Below are positions 18,109-30,139 of a stretch of DNA of 64,000 nucleotides, in pieces. The notes below the pieces were generated by a model. The model was not told the origin of the DNA and ran no database searches. It saw only the letters and a list, made by a program, of their open reading frames with translations. The stretch is taken from assembly GCF_001598335.1 (NCBI RefSeq), contig NZ_BCYT01000002.1:186001-250000 (forward strand), written 5' to 3'. Made by a program: the position numbers and the translations under genes. Each line of letters opens with the position of its first letter. Position 1 is the first letter of the stretch. This DNA comes from Sphingobium abikonense NBRC 16140. Its GTDB lineage: Bacteria > Pseudomonadota > Alphaproteobacteria > Sphingomonadales > Sphingomonadaceae.

Positions 18109-18982
18109 GCGCCTTGACCAGGTAGCCGCGCTGAAGCCGACCCAGACGGTTGAGCGGAAGAGAATATAATTCGGTGAGGAAACGTAAATCCCAGTCCGTC
18201 AGGCTGTCGGACCCATATTCAGCCTGGAAGAGGTTGATGATCGATCGAACAGAAGACGGCGAATTTCGGCGAATTTCGGCAAGGCCAACGAACGCGGCGT
18301 AGTCCGCGGCGGCGTTCAACGTGATGCCCTCGGCCCGGTTCACGTCGATGATGACGGTGGCAGCGCGTATGAGCCGTATCGCCTGACTGCGGATGAGGCT
18401 CGGCGCATAGGAGCCACCCGTCGGCACGCCATCGGGCAATATGGATCCTCCCGCCTCGCCATTGCCCCCGGTGATGGGAGAGGGGGTCGATGACAGGGCG
18501 TCGCCGTCGCCCGATCCATAGGCAATCGTATACCACCAACGAATAGGCGCATCGCCTTCGAGCAGTTCGCGGCGTTCCGGACCTTGGATATCCGTCATGC
18601 TGCCGGGCTGCCGTTCATTGACAAGGGCGGCGAGTTCCTGTCCGTCGCTTACGAATGCGACCAGGAGGTTGGTCGTGCATTTTCCGGTCGCGATCGGTGC
18701 GTCGACTCTCTGTATCGTCGACGTCATGCGCGCCTCAACGATGTCCGCAATATCGGCGGAAACACCTTTGATCTTGAGGCAAATGCCAGACGACCATCGC
18801 GCGGCCGGCCTGTCTCCCTGGACAACGCCCAGGCGCCGGACAAAGTCAGTTGCCCGTGCGCGCGCTTCCTCTTTCGTCAGTCGCTGACCGTTCACCACGA
18901 TCGTGTCAGGCTCGGCAGCGCTCGCAAGCCCGCAACAGATGCCCAGGCTAAGTGACAGTGAAAGGATCAGCCGGACGATCAC
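18074..18982 (-). CDS. Hypothetical exported protein
   Basis: A 302-residue protein with a Sec signal peptide (residues 1-22, ending GLASA). After the cleavage site comes DTIVVNGQRLTKEEARARATDFVRRLG, which recalls a short segment seen in other sphingomonad exported proteins, and a conserved-looking KCTTNLLVAFV. I recognise no named domain. The start is GTG at 18982, overlapping the stop of the upstream DUF3617 gene (GTGA), so translation is coupled. Confidence 0.75.
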   Translation of the reverse strand: MIVRLILSLSLSLGICCGLASAAEPDTIVVNGQRLTKEEARARATDFVRRLGVVQGDRPAARWSSGICLKIKGVSADIADIVEARMTSTIQRVDAPIATGKCTTNLLVAFVSDGQELAALVNERQPGSMTDIQGPERRELLEGDAPIRWWYTIAYGSGDGDALSSTPSPITGGNGEAGGSILPDGVPTGGSYAPSLIRSQAIRLIRAATVIIDVNRAEGITLNAAADYAAFVGLAEIRRNSPSSVRSIINLFQAEYGSDSLTDWDLRFLTELYSLPLNRLGRLQRGYLVKALVDDDDIGEGE

Positions 18983-19542
18983 TTACTCTCTTCACATCTC
19001 GGGCCGATCCACTTGCCCTCCGAACGGGCGGTCATGGCCATGGTCTGGCCTTCGGGGCCACCTTCCATCTTCATGTCCATGTCCATCGCATAGCTGTCGG
19101 GCGCATAGCTGCCCGACATGGCGGCGTTCATGGTGCCGCCCTCCGCCTTGCAGGAGACGCGGCCCTTCACCTTGCCCGCGGTGGCGGAGAAATCGGCGAA
19201 GCGGCAATTTTTGTCCTCTTGGCCTGAAAACATCTCCGCGCCCGGATTGGCGGCTTCTTCGGGCGTCACGCAATAGGTGAGCGATGTCTGGCTCATCATC
19301 CGCTTCATCTGTTCTTCCATCGCCGGCGGCGTGCCGGGCATGCCCGACAGATCAATATCCTGGATGGTGAAGCGCCCCTCCCACTGGCCGGGCTTCAATT
19401 GCACCTTGTCCACGGCCTCTTTCACCTGCGCCTTGCTCATGGCGTCGGTCGCGGCGATGTCGCCGGCCTTTTCGCCTGGCTGATCGCCGCAGGCCGCCAG
19501 CGTCATGGTCAAGCCCAGCATCGTCAAAAGCGCTCCGCGCAT
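18979..19542 (-). CDS. DUF3617-type lipoprotein
   Basis: A 187-residue lipoprotein: LTMTLAAC ends the signal sequence. KLKPGQWE-like text ([16 protein letters not shown]), the [10 protein letters not shown] motif and the Cys-spaced DKNCRFADF region match the DUF3617 family. ATG 19542 is preferred to the codon at 19563 because GGGAGAT precedes it and the signal peptide begins there. It is the first gene of a three-gene coupled minus-strand unit, and paralogous to 17205-17708. Confidence 0.85.
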   Translation of the reverse strand: MRGALLTMLGLTMTLAACGDQPGEKAGDIAATDAMSKAQVKEAVDKVQLKPGQWEGRFTIQDIDLSGMPGTPPAMEEQMKRMMSQTSLTYCVTPEEAANPGAEMFSGQEDKNCRFADFSATAGKVKGRVSCKAEGGTMNAAMSGSYAPDSYAMDMDMKMEGGPEGQTMAMTARSEGKWIGPRCEESK

Positions 19543-19594
19543 CGTCCGATCTCCCTGTTGCACCCCTTATGTTCCGGCACCATATCAATCCGCG

Positions 19595-21778
<2,184 letters not shown>

Positions 21779-21877
21779 AGACTATCACATCTAAATCTCA
21801 GTGGCCGCCCGAGGAACGTAACGTCGATTCAAATTGAGATCGTGAGTTGGCAGAAGTTAGATCAAAAGGATTTCCCG

Positions 21878-22129
21878 ATGGTCAAACCCGCCAAACTCTT
21901 GCAACAACTGCTTCAGGGCAGTCGCAACCTCAGCTTCCGCGATTTTCAACGGCTTCTCGAAGCCTTCGGCTTTCGGCTAATGCGCGTCAGCGGCAATCAT
22001 CATGTTTACGGTCGCGCAGGCATTGACCGTCCTTTGATCATTCAGCCCCACGGCAAGGATGCCAAGACCTATCAGGTCGAGCAATTCCTTGATATGATCG
22101 AAGCGCAAGGACTCAGCATGGACGAATGA
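21878..22129 (+). CDS. hicA: HicA-type toxin (mRNA interferase)
   Basis: A HicA-family toxin, which cleaves mRNA and is neutralised by HicB. From ATG 21878 it has 83 residues; the dsRBD-like fold shows GFRLMRVSGNHHVYGRAG with the catalytic His (in SGNHHVY) and a C-terminal PHGKDAKTYQVEQFLDMI helix. A GTG at 21842 would add 12 residues but is less likely. Its last bases overlap hicB. Confidence 0.85.
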   Translation: MVKPAKLLQQLLQGSRNLSFRDFQRLLEAFGFRLMRVSGNHHVYGRAGIDRPLIIQPHGKDAKTYQVEQFLDMIEAQGLSMDE

Positions 22130-22347
22130 TGGACCATCAGTATCACATCAATGTCTTCTGGTCGAAGGAGGACAAGGTCTGGATTGCAGATGTGCCTGAC
22201 CTCAAACCTTGCTCCGCGCACGGTGACACTCCAAGCGAAGCCATTGCCGAAGTCCAAGTGGCGATCGGGCTGTGGCTCGATTTCGCGCGCGAGCACGGTC
22301 ATCCCATCCCGGAAGCTCGCTACCGCCCGGCCATCTACGCCGCCTAA
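22126..22347 (+). CDS. hicB: HicB-type antitoxin, short form
   Basis: A 73-residue HicB-like antitoxin with the partial RNase H-like fold: YHINVFWSKEDKVWIADVPDLKPCSAHGDTPSEAIAEVQVAIGLWLDFARE. It lacks the C-terminal ribbon-helix-helix or HTH DNA-binding domain that longer HicB proteins use for autorepression. The ATG (22126, or 22129) overlaps the hicA stop, so the pair is one toxin-antitoxin operon. Confidence 0.82.
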   Translation: MMDHQYHINVFWSKEDKVWIADVPDLKPCSAHGDTPSEAIAEVQVAIGLWLDFAREHGHPIPEARYRPAIYAA

Positions 22348-22353
22348 ATCCGC

Positions 22354-22701
22354 TCAATAAGTCCGGCTCGTTACCTTGGCGGTGCCGTCGGGCGTGATCT
22401 CGATCAGATGCGCGCTGTCATTGTCGCATTGCGCCTTCCAGCCTTTGACGCCCGGTCGAATGTCCGTTCGCTCCGATGCGGTGACGGTCGGGCAGGCAAC
22501 GCCCGAATCGCGAATGGCCTTCTCGAACACGCCATTGCGCTGCTCAGGCGTCAGCTTGGCAACCTGCGCCGCCGCGCCGCTTTCCGCCATGGTCTGATCG
22601 CCGCTGGCCGCCGCCTGGTCCGTGGCCGCCTCTCCGCAACCGGCAAGTGCTGCCAACAGCGGCACCATCGTCCATCCCAGCATTCGTGTCGTCACTTGCA
22701 T
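22354..22701 (-). CDS. Small lipoprotein, unknown function
   Basis: A 115-residue predicted lipoprotein from ATG 22701; LAALAGC ends the signal. After an Ala/Gln-rich linker, the body KLTPEQRNGVFEKAIRDSGVACPTVTASE...WKAQCDNDSAHLIEITPDGTAKVTSRTY contains a Cys pair. I recognise no named family. It probably ends a minus-strand unit with the SPFH-like gene and pip. Confidence 0.7.
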   Translation of the reverse strand: MQVTTRMLGWTMVPLLAALAGCGEAATDQAAASGDQTMAESGAAAQVAKLTPEQRNGVFEKAIRDSGVACPTVTASERTDIRPGVKGWKAQCDNDSAHLIEITPDGTAKVTSRTY

Positions 22702-22755
22702 CGCTCCCAATCTCGGCTCGTCAAGGCAAAGCAAGATCGGCCTTAGAGTTCCCAA

Positions 22756-23163
22756 TCAATTATCAGCAGTCGGTCGAGGGGCCAGTCGACTGCTTTCCAG
22801 CAGCGGCAGGCCGCCCTCGGTGGGTACATAGATGAGGCTGGCTTCTTTCGAATCGATCGCCTGAATCTGAAGATAGCGCAGATAGCCATCAGGGCCGCCC
22901 AGACTGTCCTGCAGAATGCGGTTGGCGCGCGCGGCGCCTTCTGCCCGAACGACTTCGGCGTCAGCAAGCATTTTGGCGCTTTCCAGCCGGGCCTTGGCTT
23001 CCAGCACGGCGATCTGGCGGGACGATTGCGCCTCCGCCAGTGCGGCGCGGCCCGCCTGTTCCTTGCTGTAGACATTGTAAGTCGGGCAGCCCCACAGCAC
23101 CCCCGACAATGTCAGGGCAAAGAGCAGGATGATCCCCAGCATCCCGGTTCCGGTTATGCGCAT
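22756..23163 (-). CDS. SPFH/Band-7-like short membrane protein
   Basis: A 135-residue protein with one N-terminal hydrophobic segment (residues 7-26), a charged helical region EAQSSRQIAVLEAKARLESAKMLADAEVVRAEGAA, and an end RYLQIQAIDSKEASLIYVPTEGGLPLLE. The helix and the end resemble the C-terminal part of SPFH proteins such as HflK/HflC or prohibitin, without the globular SPFH domain. It may be a truncated relative or an independent family. It lies 21 nt downstream of pip. Confidence 0.65.
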   Translation of the reverse strand: MRITGTGMLGIILLFALTLSGVLWGCPTYNVYSKEQAGRAALAEAQSSRQIAVLEAKARLESAKMLADAEVVRAEGAARANRILQDSLGGPDGYLRYLQIQAIDSKEASLIYVPTEGGLPLLESSRLAPRPTADN

Positions 23164-23184
23164 GCTTCAGCTCTCCCCCTTTGT

Positions 23185-24153
<969 letters not shown>

Positions 24154-24176
24154 TCAACCAGAGGAAGCGGCGACGC

Positions 24177-24653
24177 TTATTTCTTCTTGCCGAAATCCAC
24201 CGTGACGACGTTCGAACCGTCCTCGTTCGTCACCTGCGGCCCGTCATTTTCCGCTTCGTCATGCGGTTCGGGGGCTTCGTCCGACTGGACCTGGAACTGA
24301 AGCGCGAAATTGACCGCCGGATCGACGAAAGCGGTGATTGCGCTGAAAGGAATGACCAGATGCGCCGCGACCTGATTGAAGGTCAGGCTGACCTCGAAAT
24401 GCTGATCGCTGACCTTCAAGTCCCAGAATTTATTCTGGAGGACGATGGTCATTTCATCGGGAAAGCGCTCGACCAGATGCTTGGGAATGTCGACGCCCGG
24501 AGCCTGCGTCTTGAAGGTGATATAGAAATGATGCGCGCCGGGCAGGCCCCCCGTCTGCTGCACTTCGTCCAGCACACGGCCGACGACCGCGCGCAGCGCC
24601 TCCTGCACGATTTCGTCATAGGGAATCAGGCTGTCGGGCAGGTCATCGCTCAT
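24177..24653 (-). CDS. sspB: ClpXP adaptor SspB, alphaproteobacterial type
   Basis: SspB tethers ssrA-tagged proteins to ClpXP. The start ATG 24653 gives [20 protein letters not shown], matching alpha-type SspB; total 158 residues. The substrate-binding region [17 protein letters not shown] and [22 protein letters not shown] are recognisable, and the C-terminal ClpX-binding tail ends [10 protein letters not shown] after an acidic linker. It is divergent from hisB, sharing a 95-nt intergenic region. Confidence 0.93.
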   Translation of the reverse strand: MSDDLPDSLIPYDEIVQEALRAVVGRVLDEVQQTGGLPGAHHFYITFKTQAPGVDIPKHLVERFPDEMTIVLQNKFWDLKVSDQHFEVSLTFNQVAAHLVIPFSAITAFVDPAVNFALQFQVQSDEAPEPHDEAENDGPQVTNEDGSNVVTVDFGKKK

Positions 24654-24714
24654 GGCGCAATGTCCTAACGGCCCGAAGCATGGGGTCAAGCCCGCTCCAG
24701 CGTGCGCGCGCACA

Positions 24715-24742
24715 TTGCATGCTGCGTTCCACACGCTATAGG
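24715..24742 (+). promoter_or_regulatory. Predicted hisB promoter, leaderless
   Basis: TTGCAT (24715-24720), a 16-nt spacer and TATAGG (24737-24742). The -10 hexamer begins 12 nt before the hisB ATG, predicting an mRNA that starts at or near the start codon. No ribosome binding site and no histidine-rich leader peptide are present. Confidence 0.55.
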
Positions 24743-24748
24743 GCGGCC

Positions 24749-25336
24749 ATGCGCACGGCCGAAATTCACCGCAACACTGCGGAAACGCAGATCGATGTGA
24801 CCGTCAACCTGGATGGCACCGGGCTTTACACCGTGTCGACCGGCATCGGCTTTTTCGACCATATGCTCGAACAGCTTTCGCGCCATTCGCTGATCGACAT
24901 GACGGTCAAGACCGTCGGCGACCTGCATGTCGACCAGCACCACACGACCGAGGATACGGCGATCGCCATTGGCGAAGCGGTGGCCAAGGCACTGGGCGAC
25001 AAGCGCGGGATCAGCCGCTACGGCAGTGTCTATTCGCCGATGGACGAAACGTTGAGCCGGGTCGCGCTGGATATTTCAGGCCGCCCCTGGCTGGTATGCA
25101 AGCTGCCGTTCACGGTCACGAAGGTCGGCGAATGGGACACCGAAATGGTGGAGCATTTCTTCCATAGCTTCGCCCAGGCGGCTGGCATCACGCTGCACAT
25201 CGAAATGCTTTATGGGAGCAATAATCATCATATCGTCGAAAGCGCGTTCAAGGGCCTCGCCCGGGCGCTGCGGCAGGCGGTGGAGGTCGACCCGCGCAAG
25301 GCCGACGCCATCCCTTCGACCAAAGGCATGTTGTAA
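24749..25336 (+). CDS. hisB: Imidazoleglycerol-phosphate dehydratase
   Basis: Dehydrates imidazoleglycerol phosphate to imidazoleacetol phosphate in histidine synthesis. From ATG 24749 the product has 195 residues, the monofunctional length (no phosphatase domain). Two metal-binding motifs are clear, [12 protein letters not shown] and [11 protein letters not shown], as is the [12 protein letters not shown] block. It opens the his run, divergent from sspB. Confidence 0.97.
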   Translation: MRTAEIHRNTAETQIDVTVNLDGTGLYTVSTGIGFFDHMLEQLSRHSLIDMTVKTVGDLHVDQHHTTEDTAIAIGEAVAKALGDKRGISRYGSVYSPMDETLSRVALDISGRPWLVCKLPFTVTKVGEWDTEMVEHFFHSFAQAAGITLHIEMLYGSNNHHIVESAFKGLARALRQAVEVDPRKADAIPSTKGML

Positions 25337-25362
25337 ATTTCCGGCGTAAAGGACCATCAGGC

Positions 25363-25653
25363 ATGTTCATCATTTCCCTGACCTATGCCGCAGGGCTTGA
25401 AGCGCTTGAGCCCCACCGCCCGGCTCATCGCGCCTGGCTGGACCAAGGGGTCGCGGACGGATGGATGCTGCTGGCCGGCCCCCGCAATCCGCGTGACGGC
25501 GGGGTCATCTTGGCGCGTGGCACGCGCACGGAATTGCAGGAAAAAGCCGCGACCGATCCCTTCTTCCAGAATGGGCTCTCAACTTTCGACCTCATGGAAT
25601 TCAACGCGGTGCGCGCGGCGGCGGGCGTTACGCTGGAATCGTTGCTGGCGTGA
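25363..25653 (+). CDS. YCII-related protein within the his operon
   Basis: A 96-residue protein of the YCII/YciI type: FIISLTYAAGLEALEPHRPAHRAWLDQGVADGWMLLAGP, with the conserved His and the DPFFQNGLSTFDLMEFNAV end. YCII folds are ferredoxin-like dimers of mostly unknown, possibly enzymatic, function. It lies between hisB and hisH, with its stop overlapping the hisH GTG start by 4 nt, so it is translated with the pathway genes though not a known histidine enzyme. Confidence 0.85.
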   Translation: MFIISLTYAAGLEALEPHRPAHRAWLDQGVADGWMLLAGPRNPRDGGVILARGTRTELQEKAATDPFFQNGLSTFDLMEFNAVRAAAGVTLESLLA

Positions 25654-26264
25654 CCATCGCTCTGATCGACTATGGCGCGGGCAACCTTCATTCGGTGCAT
25701 AATGCCCTGCGCAAGGCTGGGGCGGAGAATGTCGTCATCACGGCCGACGCCGATGCGGTAGCGCGGGCCGACCGTATCGTGCTGCCGGGCGTCGGCGCTT
25801 TTCGAGCCTGTCGCGACGCGCTGATCGCGATTCCCGGCATGGTCGAAGCGATGGGCGAGGCGGTGAACGCGCGTGGTATTCCCTTTCTGGGCGTGTGCGT
25901 CGGCATGCAGTTGCTTGCCGATGCAGGCGAGGAATTTGGCCGTCATGAAGGCCTTGGCTGGATTCCCGGCACAGTGCAGCGGATCGAACCCGCCGATGCA
26001 ACGGCCAAGGTGCCGCATATGGGCTGGAACGACGTGACGCTGACGGGCGCGCCGGGCCTGCTCCAGCCTGGGGAAGCCTATTTCCTGCACAGCTATCATT
26101 TCGATGCGGCCGATCCGGCCCATGTCGCCGCCGTGACCGACCATGGCGGCCCATTGGTCGCAGCAGTCGCCCGCGACACGATCATCGGTTGTCAGTTTCA
26201 CCCGGAAAAAAGCCAGGCCTATGGCTTGTCCTTCCTGTCCCGCTTTCTCGACTGGCGGCCCTGA
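25650..26264 (+). CDS. hisH: Imidazole glycerol phosphate synthase, glutaminase subunit
   Basis: HisH supplies ammonia to HisF in the fifth step of histidine synthesis. The 204-residue class I glutamine amidotransferase has the nucleophile Cys in GVCVGMQLL and the His-Glu pair in CQFHPEKSQ. Its start is GTG 25650 within the preceding gene's end (GTGA). hisA follows after 27 nt. Confidence 0.96.
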   Translation: MTIALIDYGAGNLHSVHNALRKAGAENVVITADADAVARADRIVLPGVGAFRACRDALIAIPGMVEAMGEAVNARGIPFLGVCVGMQLLADAGEEFGRHEGLGWIPGTVQRIEPADATAKVPHMGWNDVTLTGAPGLLQPGEAYFLHSYHFDAADPAHVAAVTDHGGPLVAAVARDTIIGCQFHPEKSQAYGLSFLSRFLDWRP

Positions 26265-26291
26265 CAGCTGCCGCGCGCAAAGGTTTCGCTC

Positions 26292-27025
26292 ATGTCCCTG
26301 ATCGTCTTTCCCGCCATCGACCTTAAAGGCGGCCAGGTCGTCCGCTTGGCCGAAGGGGACATGGATCGCGCCACCATTTATGGTGACAATCCCGCCGCGC
26401 AGGCGCTCCTGTTCGCGCAGGCGGGCGCGCAGCATCTTCATGTGGTGGATCTGGACGGCAGCTTCGCTGGCGAGGCGGTCAATGCCGCAGCGGTGGAGGC
26501 GATCATTGACGCCTTTCCCGGCCATGTTCAGTTGGGCGGCGGCATCCGCAATCGCGCGGCAGTGGAGCGCTGGTTCGATCTTGGCGTATCGCGCATCGTG
26601 ATCGGCACCGCCGCGCTCAAGGATCCAGTCTTCGTCAAGGCGGCCGCCCGCGACTTTCCCGGCGGCATCGTTGTCGCGGTGGACGCGCGCGACGGGTTCG
26701 TCGCGACCGACGGCTGGGCGGAAAAGAGCGACATGCCGGTGGTCGACTTGGCCCGCCGGTTCGAGGATGCCGGTGTCGCCAGCCTGCTCTTCACCGATGT
26801 GGGACGCGACGGCCTGCTCAAGGGATGCAATATCGACGCCACCGTCGATCTCGCGCGCGCAACCGACATTCCGGTGATCGCAAGCGGCGGCGTGGCGGGG
26901 ATCGCCGATATCCGGATACTCAGTCTTCATGCGGATGAGGGGATTGAGGGCGTCATCACCGGCCGGGCGCTCTATGATGGGCGCCTGGATCTGAAGACCG
27001 CCATGGCGGTCGCGCAGGCGGCGGC

Positions 27026-27029
<4 letters not shown>
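26292..27029 (+). CDS. hisA: Phosphoribosylformimino-AICAR-phosphate isomerase
   Basis: Isomerises ProFAR to PRFAR, an Amadori rearrangement on a TIM barrel. The 245 residues show [15 protein letters not shown] with the catalytic Asp near residue 9, [13 protein letters not shown] text (VQLGGGIRN), and the phosphate-binding IASGGVAGI. Its end overlaps hisF by 4 nt (ATGA). Confidence 0.97.
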
Positions 27030-27790
<761 letters not shown>

Positions 27791-27916
27791 TTAACCGTCG
27801 GATCAAAATGGCACATTTGCGCCGTCATTATTGTGGTTAATCCGTTGGAAAGGTGCCTGCACGTCCCGTATTTCCTGGCCTCGACCAATTCCGTTCATTG
27901 GTAGCAGGGGTGTGAC

Positions 27917-28183
27917 ATGACATACGGGAAAACGCTTTTGATGGTCGGTGTTGCCGGTTTGATGGGCGCTGCTGTGCCCGCACCGGCGCAGGCGACTTGG
28001 GGATGCTGGTTCGGCAAGTGCGGCGGTTCGTCATCGTCGGGTGGTGGTTCGTCCACCGGCGGTTCGTCGGGCGGCACGCCGACGCCGGTGCCTGAACCCG
28101 AGCAGATGGCGCTGTTCGCGATGGGTGCGGCCGTGCTGTGTGGCCGCGCGGTCGTGGCGCACCGCAAGAACCGCCGGAAGTAA
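27917..28183 (+). CDS. PEP-CTERM domain protein, small exported
   Basis: An 88-residue exported protein: signal peptide (residues 1-26, ending AQA), mature start TWGCWFGKCGG, a low-complexity Ser/Gly linker, then a C-terminal sorting signal PVPEPEQMALFAMGAAV ending in a basic RKNRRK tail. The tripartite PEP motif, hydrophobic helix and basic end fit exosortase substrates (PEP-CTERM). The mature part is only about 30 residues. It lies between hisF and hisE on the same strand; no exosortase gene is in the window. Confidence 0.82.
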   Translation: MTYGKTLLMVGVAGLMGAAVPAPAQATWGCWFGKCGGSSSSGGGSSTGGSSGGTPTPVPEPEQMALFAMGAAVLCGRAVVAHRKNRRK

Positions 28184-28216
28184 AATTCATTTGACGGGTC
28201 GCGCGCACGGCGCTTG

Positions 28217-28546
28217 ATGCGCGCCATGCGCGCGACTCTTCATCAGCTGGAACAGACCATCCTCCAACGACGTACGGCCGATCCGACGGCGTCCTATGTC
28301 GCCAAGCTGACCGCCAGGGGCCGTGCGAAGATCGCGCAGAAGGTGGGCGAGGAAGCGGTGGAAACTGTGATCGCCGCAATGGCCGACGATCGCGCTGGAG
28401 CGGTGAGCGAAAGCGCAGACCTGCTTTTCCATCTTCTGGTTCTGCTCGCCGATCTCGAGATTGCGCTGGACACCGTCCTTGACGAATTGGATCGTCGTGA
28501 AGGCGTGTCGGGAATCGCGGAAAAGGCGTCCCGGCCTTCCGGCTGA
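28217..28546 (+). CDS. hisE: Phosphoribosyl-ATP pyrophosphohydrolase
   Basis: Hydrolyses phosphoribosyl-ATP in the second step of histidine synthesis. The MazG-like four-helix core shows PTASYVAKLTARGRAKIAQKVGEEAVETVIAA and SESADLLFHLLVLLAD with the metal-binding Glu/Asp residues. The start may be ATG 28217 or 28226 (a TTG at 28214 is less likely); length is 109 or 106 residues. The PEP-CTERM gene separates it from hisF. Confidence 0.93.
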   Translation: MRAMRATLHQLEQTILQRRTADPTASYVAKLTARGRAKIAQKVGEEAVETVIAAMADDRAGAVSESADLLFHLLVLLADLEIALDTVLDELDRREGVSGIAEKASRPSG

Positions 28547-28609
28547 ACGGATAAAATCGCTCCATCCGGCGTTTAGCCGGCGAAGTCATCGCAGGGATGG
28601 GGGACTATC

Positions 28610-29179
28610 ATGGTTCGTTCGGTTATCGGGGGGCTGCTCGGCGGCCTCGCCATGTATATCATTGGCTTTATCTTTTGGGGCACGCCGCTCAGCGCACTGG
28701 CCTTCAGCCGCGCGGGCGATCAGGAAAGCGCCAATCTTCAGGCCGCGCTCGCCCAGGGGCTGAATGCGACCGGCACCGGCGTCTATGTCATCCCCGATCC
28801 GGCCACCGCACAGGGCACGATCCTCTACGGCCGTGGCCCTATTGCCCAGGTTTTCTATAATAGCAGCGGTTTTCCGGTAACGGACAGCGCGTCGCTGATC
28901 GGCGGGCTGATCCTGGCACTGGCGGTCGGCATCCTGATCGCGCTCGCATTGCGCTTTGCCCTGACGGATTTCGGCAGCCGTATGCGCGTCACCATCCTGT
29001 TTTCGATCGCCGCCGTGCTCTGGCTGCATATCGGGCAGCCGGTCTTCAACCATGCGCCTTGGGGCTATTTCCTGTATCTGGCCTTCAGCGATTTCATCGC
29101 GCTGGCCGCAGCCGGCCTGATCGCTGCCAAGATCATGGAGACAAGGGCGGTGCCCGGAGCGTCGACGACGCACCATTGA
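28610..29179 (+). CDS. Hypothetical membrane protein
   Basis: A 189-residue protein with about four hydrophobic segments: residues 5-27, 97-118, 126-146 and 151-172, and a loop of about 70 residues between the first two. I recognise no family. The loop contains repeated Gly/Asp and a YGRGPIAQVFY segment. It is convergent with the deacetylase gene, 4 nt apart. Confidence 0.72.
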   Translation: MVRSVIGGLLGGLAMYIIGFIFWGTPLSALAFSRAGDQESANLQAALAQGLNATGTGVYVIPDPATAQGTILYGRGPIAQVFYNSSGFPVTDSASLIGGLILALAVGILIALALRFALTDFGSRMRVTILFSIAAVLWLHIGQPVFNHAPWGYFLYLAFSDFIALAAAGLIAAKIMETRAVPGASTTHH

Positions 29180-29183
29180 TCGG

Positions 29184-30083
29184 TCACGCGGCCGCCTCCT
29201 GCGCCATGCGGATCATGCAGGCCGCATGGCGATGCGCGATCGCCATGCGGTCCGCCCCATATCCGCCGCCCATGGTGCTGGCTACCGGAATGGCACGCTG
29301 ACGGGCGTGGCGCAGGACGTATCTGTCGCGGGCGTCGAGTCCGGTGTCGGTAAGGTTCAACCGTCCCAATCTGTCATCGCCATGCGGGTCGACGCCGGCC
29401 TGATACAGGATCAGATCGGGTGCGAAGTTATCTAATATTCGTGGCAGGCTGCCAGCCAGCACGGCCATATAGCCGTCGTCATCGACACCGTCCTCCAGTC
29501 CGATATCCAGGCTGGATCGCGCCTTTCGCAGCGGGAAATTGCGTTCGGCATGAATGGACATTGTAAAGATATCGGCTCGGCCCGCCATCAACGCGGCCGT
29601 GCCGTCACCCTGATGCACGTCAAGGTCCAGGATCAGGATATGATCGGCGTCCCCTTCCGCGATCAACCGGTTGGCTGCGATCGCCAAGTCGTTGAACACG
29701 CAATAGCCGGCGCCAGTGTCATACAGGGCATGATGGCTGCCGCCCGCCGCATTGGCGGCATAGCCATGGACTTTCGCCAGGCGCGCCGCAGCCCAGGTGC
29801 CACCGGGCGACAGCAGTGACCGCGTCGCCACGCGATCGGTGATGGGAAATCCGATTCGGCGGGCCTTATCCGGCGGGACAGTCAGGCTTGTCACCTCTTC
29901 CACATAATCGGGGTCGTGCACGGCTTCGATCCATGCGCGGGGCATCGGTTCTGGCGTATGAACGGTCATCGTCGCGCCGCTTTGCGCCAGCGCATCCATC
30001 ACCAGGCCATATTTGTCGAAACGATAGGCGCTGCCGGGTGTTGCCGGGGAGACATAGGCCGGGTGGTGAACAACGTGCAGCAT
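29184..30083 (-). CDS. Histone deacetylase-like amidohydrolase
   Basis: A zinc-dependent deacetylase of the HDAC/AcuC/acetylpolyamine family. It has the tandem His motif [19 protein letters not shown], the zinc ligands in [11 protein letters not shown] and the Asp of [15 protein letters not shown], and a C-terminal TMGGGYG. The bacterial enzymes act on acetylpolyamines, acetoin-related substrates or protein lysines; the substrate here is unknown. I use ATG 30083; a GTG at 30095 is possible. Length 299. Confidence 0.9.
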   Translation of the reverse strand: MLHVVHHPAYVSPATPGSAYRFDKYGLVMDALAQSGATMTVHTPEPMPRAWIEAVHDPDYVEEVTSLTVPPDKARRIGFPITDRVATRSLLSPGGTWAAARLAKVHGYAANAAGGSHHALYDTGAGYCVFNDLAIAANRLIAEGDADHILILDLDVHQGDGTAALMAGRADIFTMSIHAERNFPLRKARSSLDIGLEDGVDDDGYMAVLAGSLPRILDNFAPDLILYQAGVDPHGDDRLGRLNLTDTGLDARDRYVLRHARQRAIPVASTMGGGYGADRMAIAHRHAACMIRMAQEAAA

Positions 30084-30104
30084 GATCTTTTCCACTATCG
30101 CGAT

Positions 30105-30132
30105 TTGAACCTAGAAAGCTTTGCGCTATCTG
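30105..30132 (+). promoter_or_regulatory. Predicted promoter of the L,D-transpeptidase gene
   Basis: TTGAAC (30105-30110), a 16-nt spacer and TATCTG (30127-30132). The -10 hexamer begins 13 nt before ATG 30140, again leaving almost no untranslated leader and no ribosome binding site. Confidence 0.5.
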
Positions 30133-30139
30133 GTCCAGC

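Noticed and set aside
19543..19594. SOS (LexA) box before uvrB
   Set aside because: Only a single GTTC occurs at the required spacing; the alphaproteobacterial GTTC-N7-GTTC pair is missing.
24654..24748. Histidine attenuator before hisB
   Set aside because: No short open frame with consecutive His codons and no terminator hairpin; the predicted mRNA has no leader.
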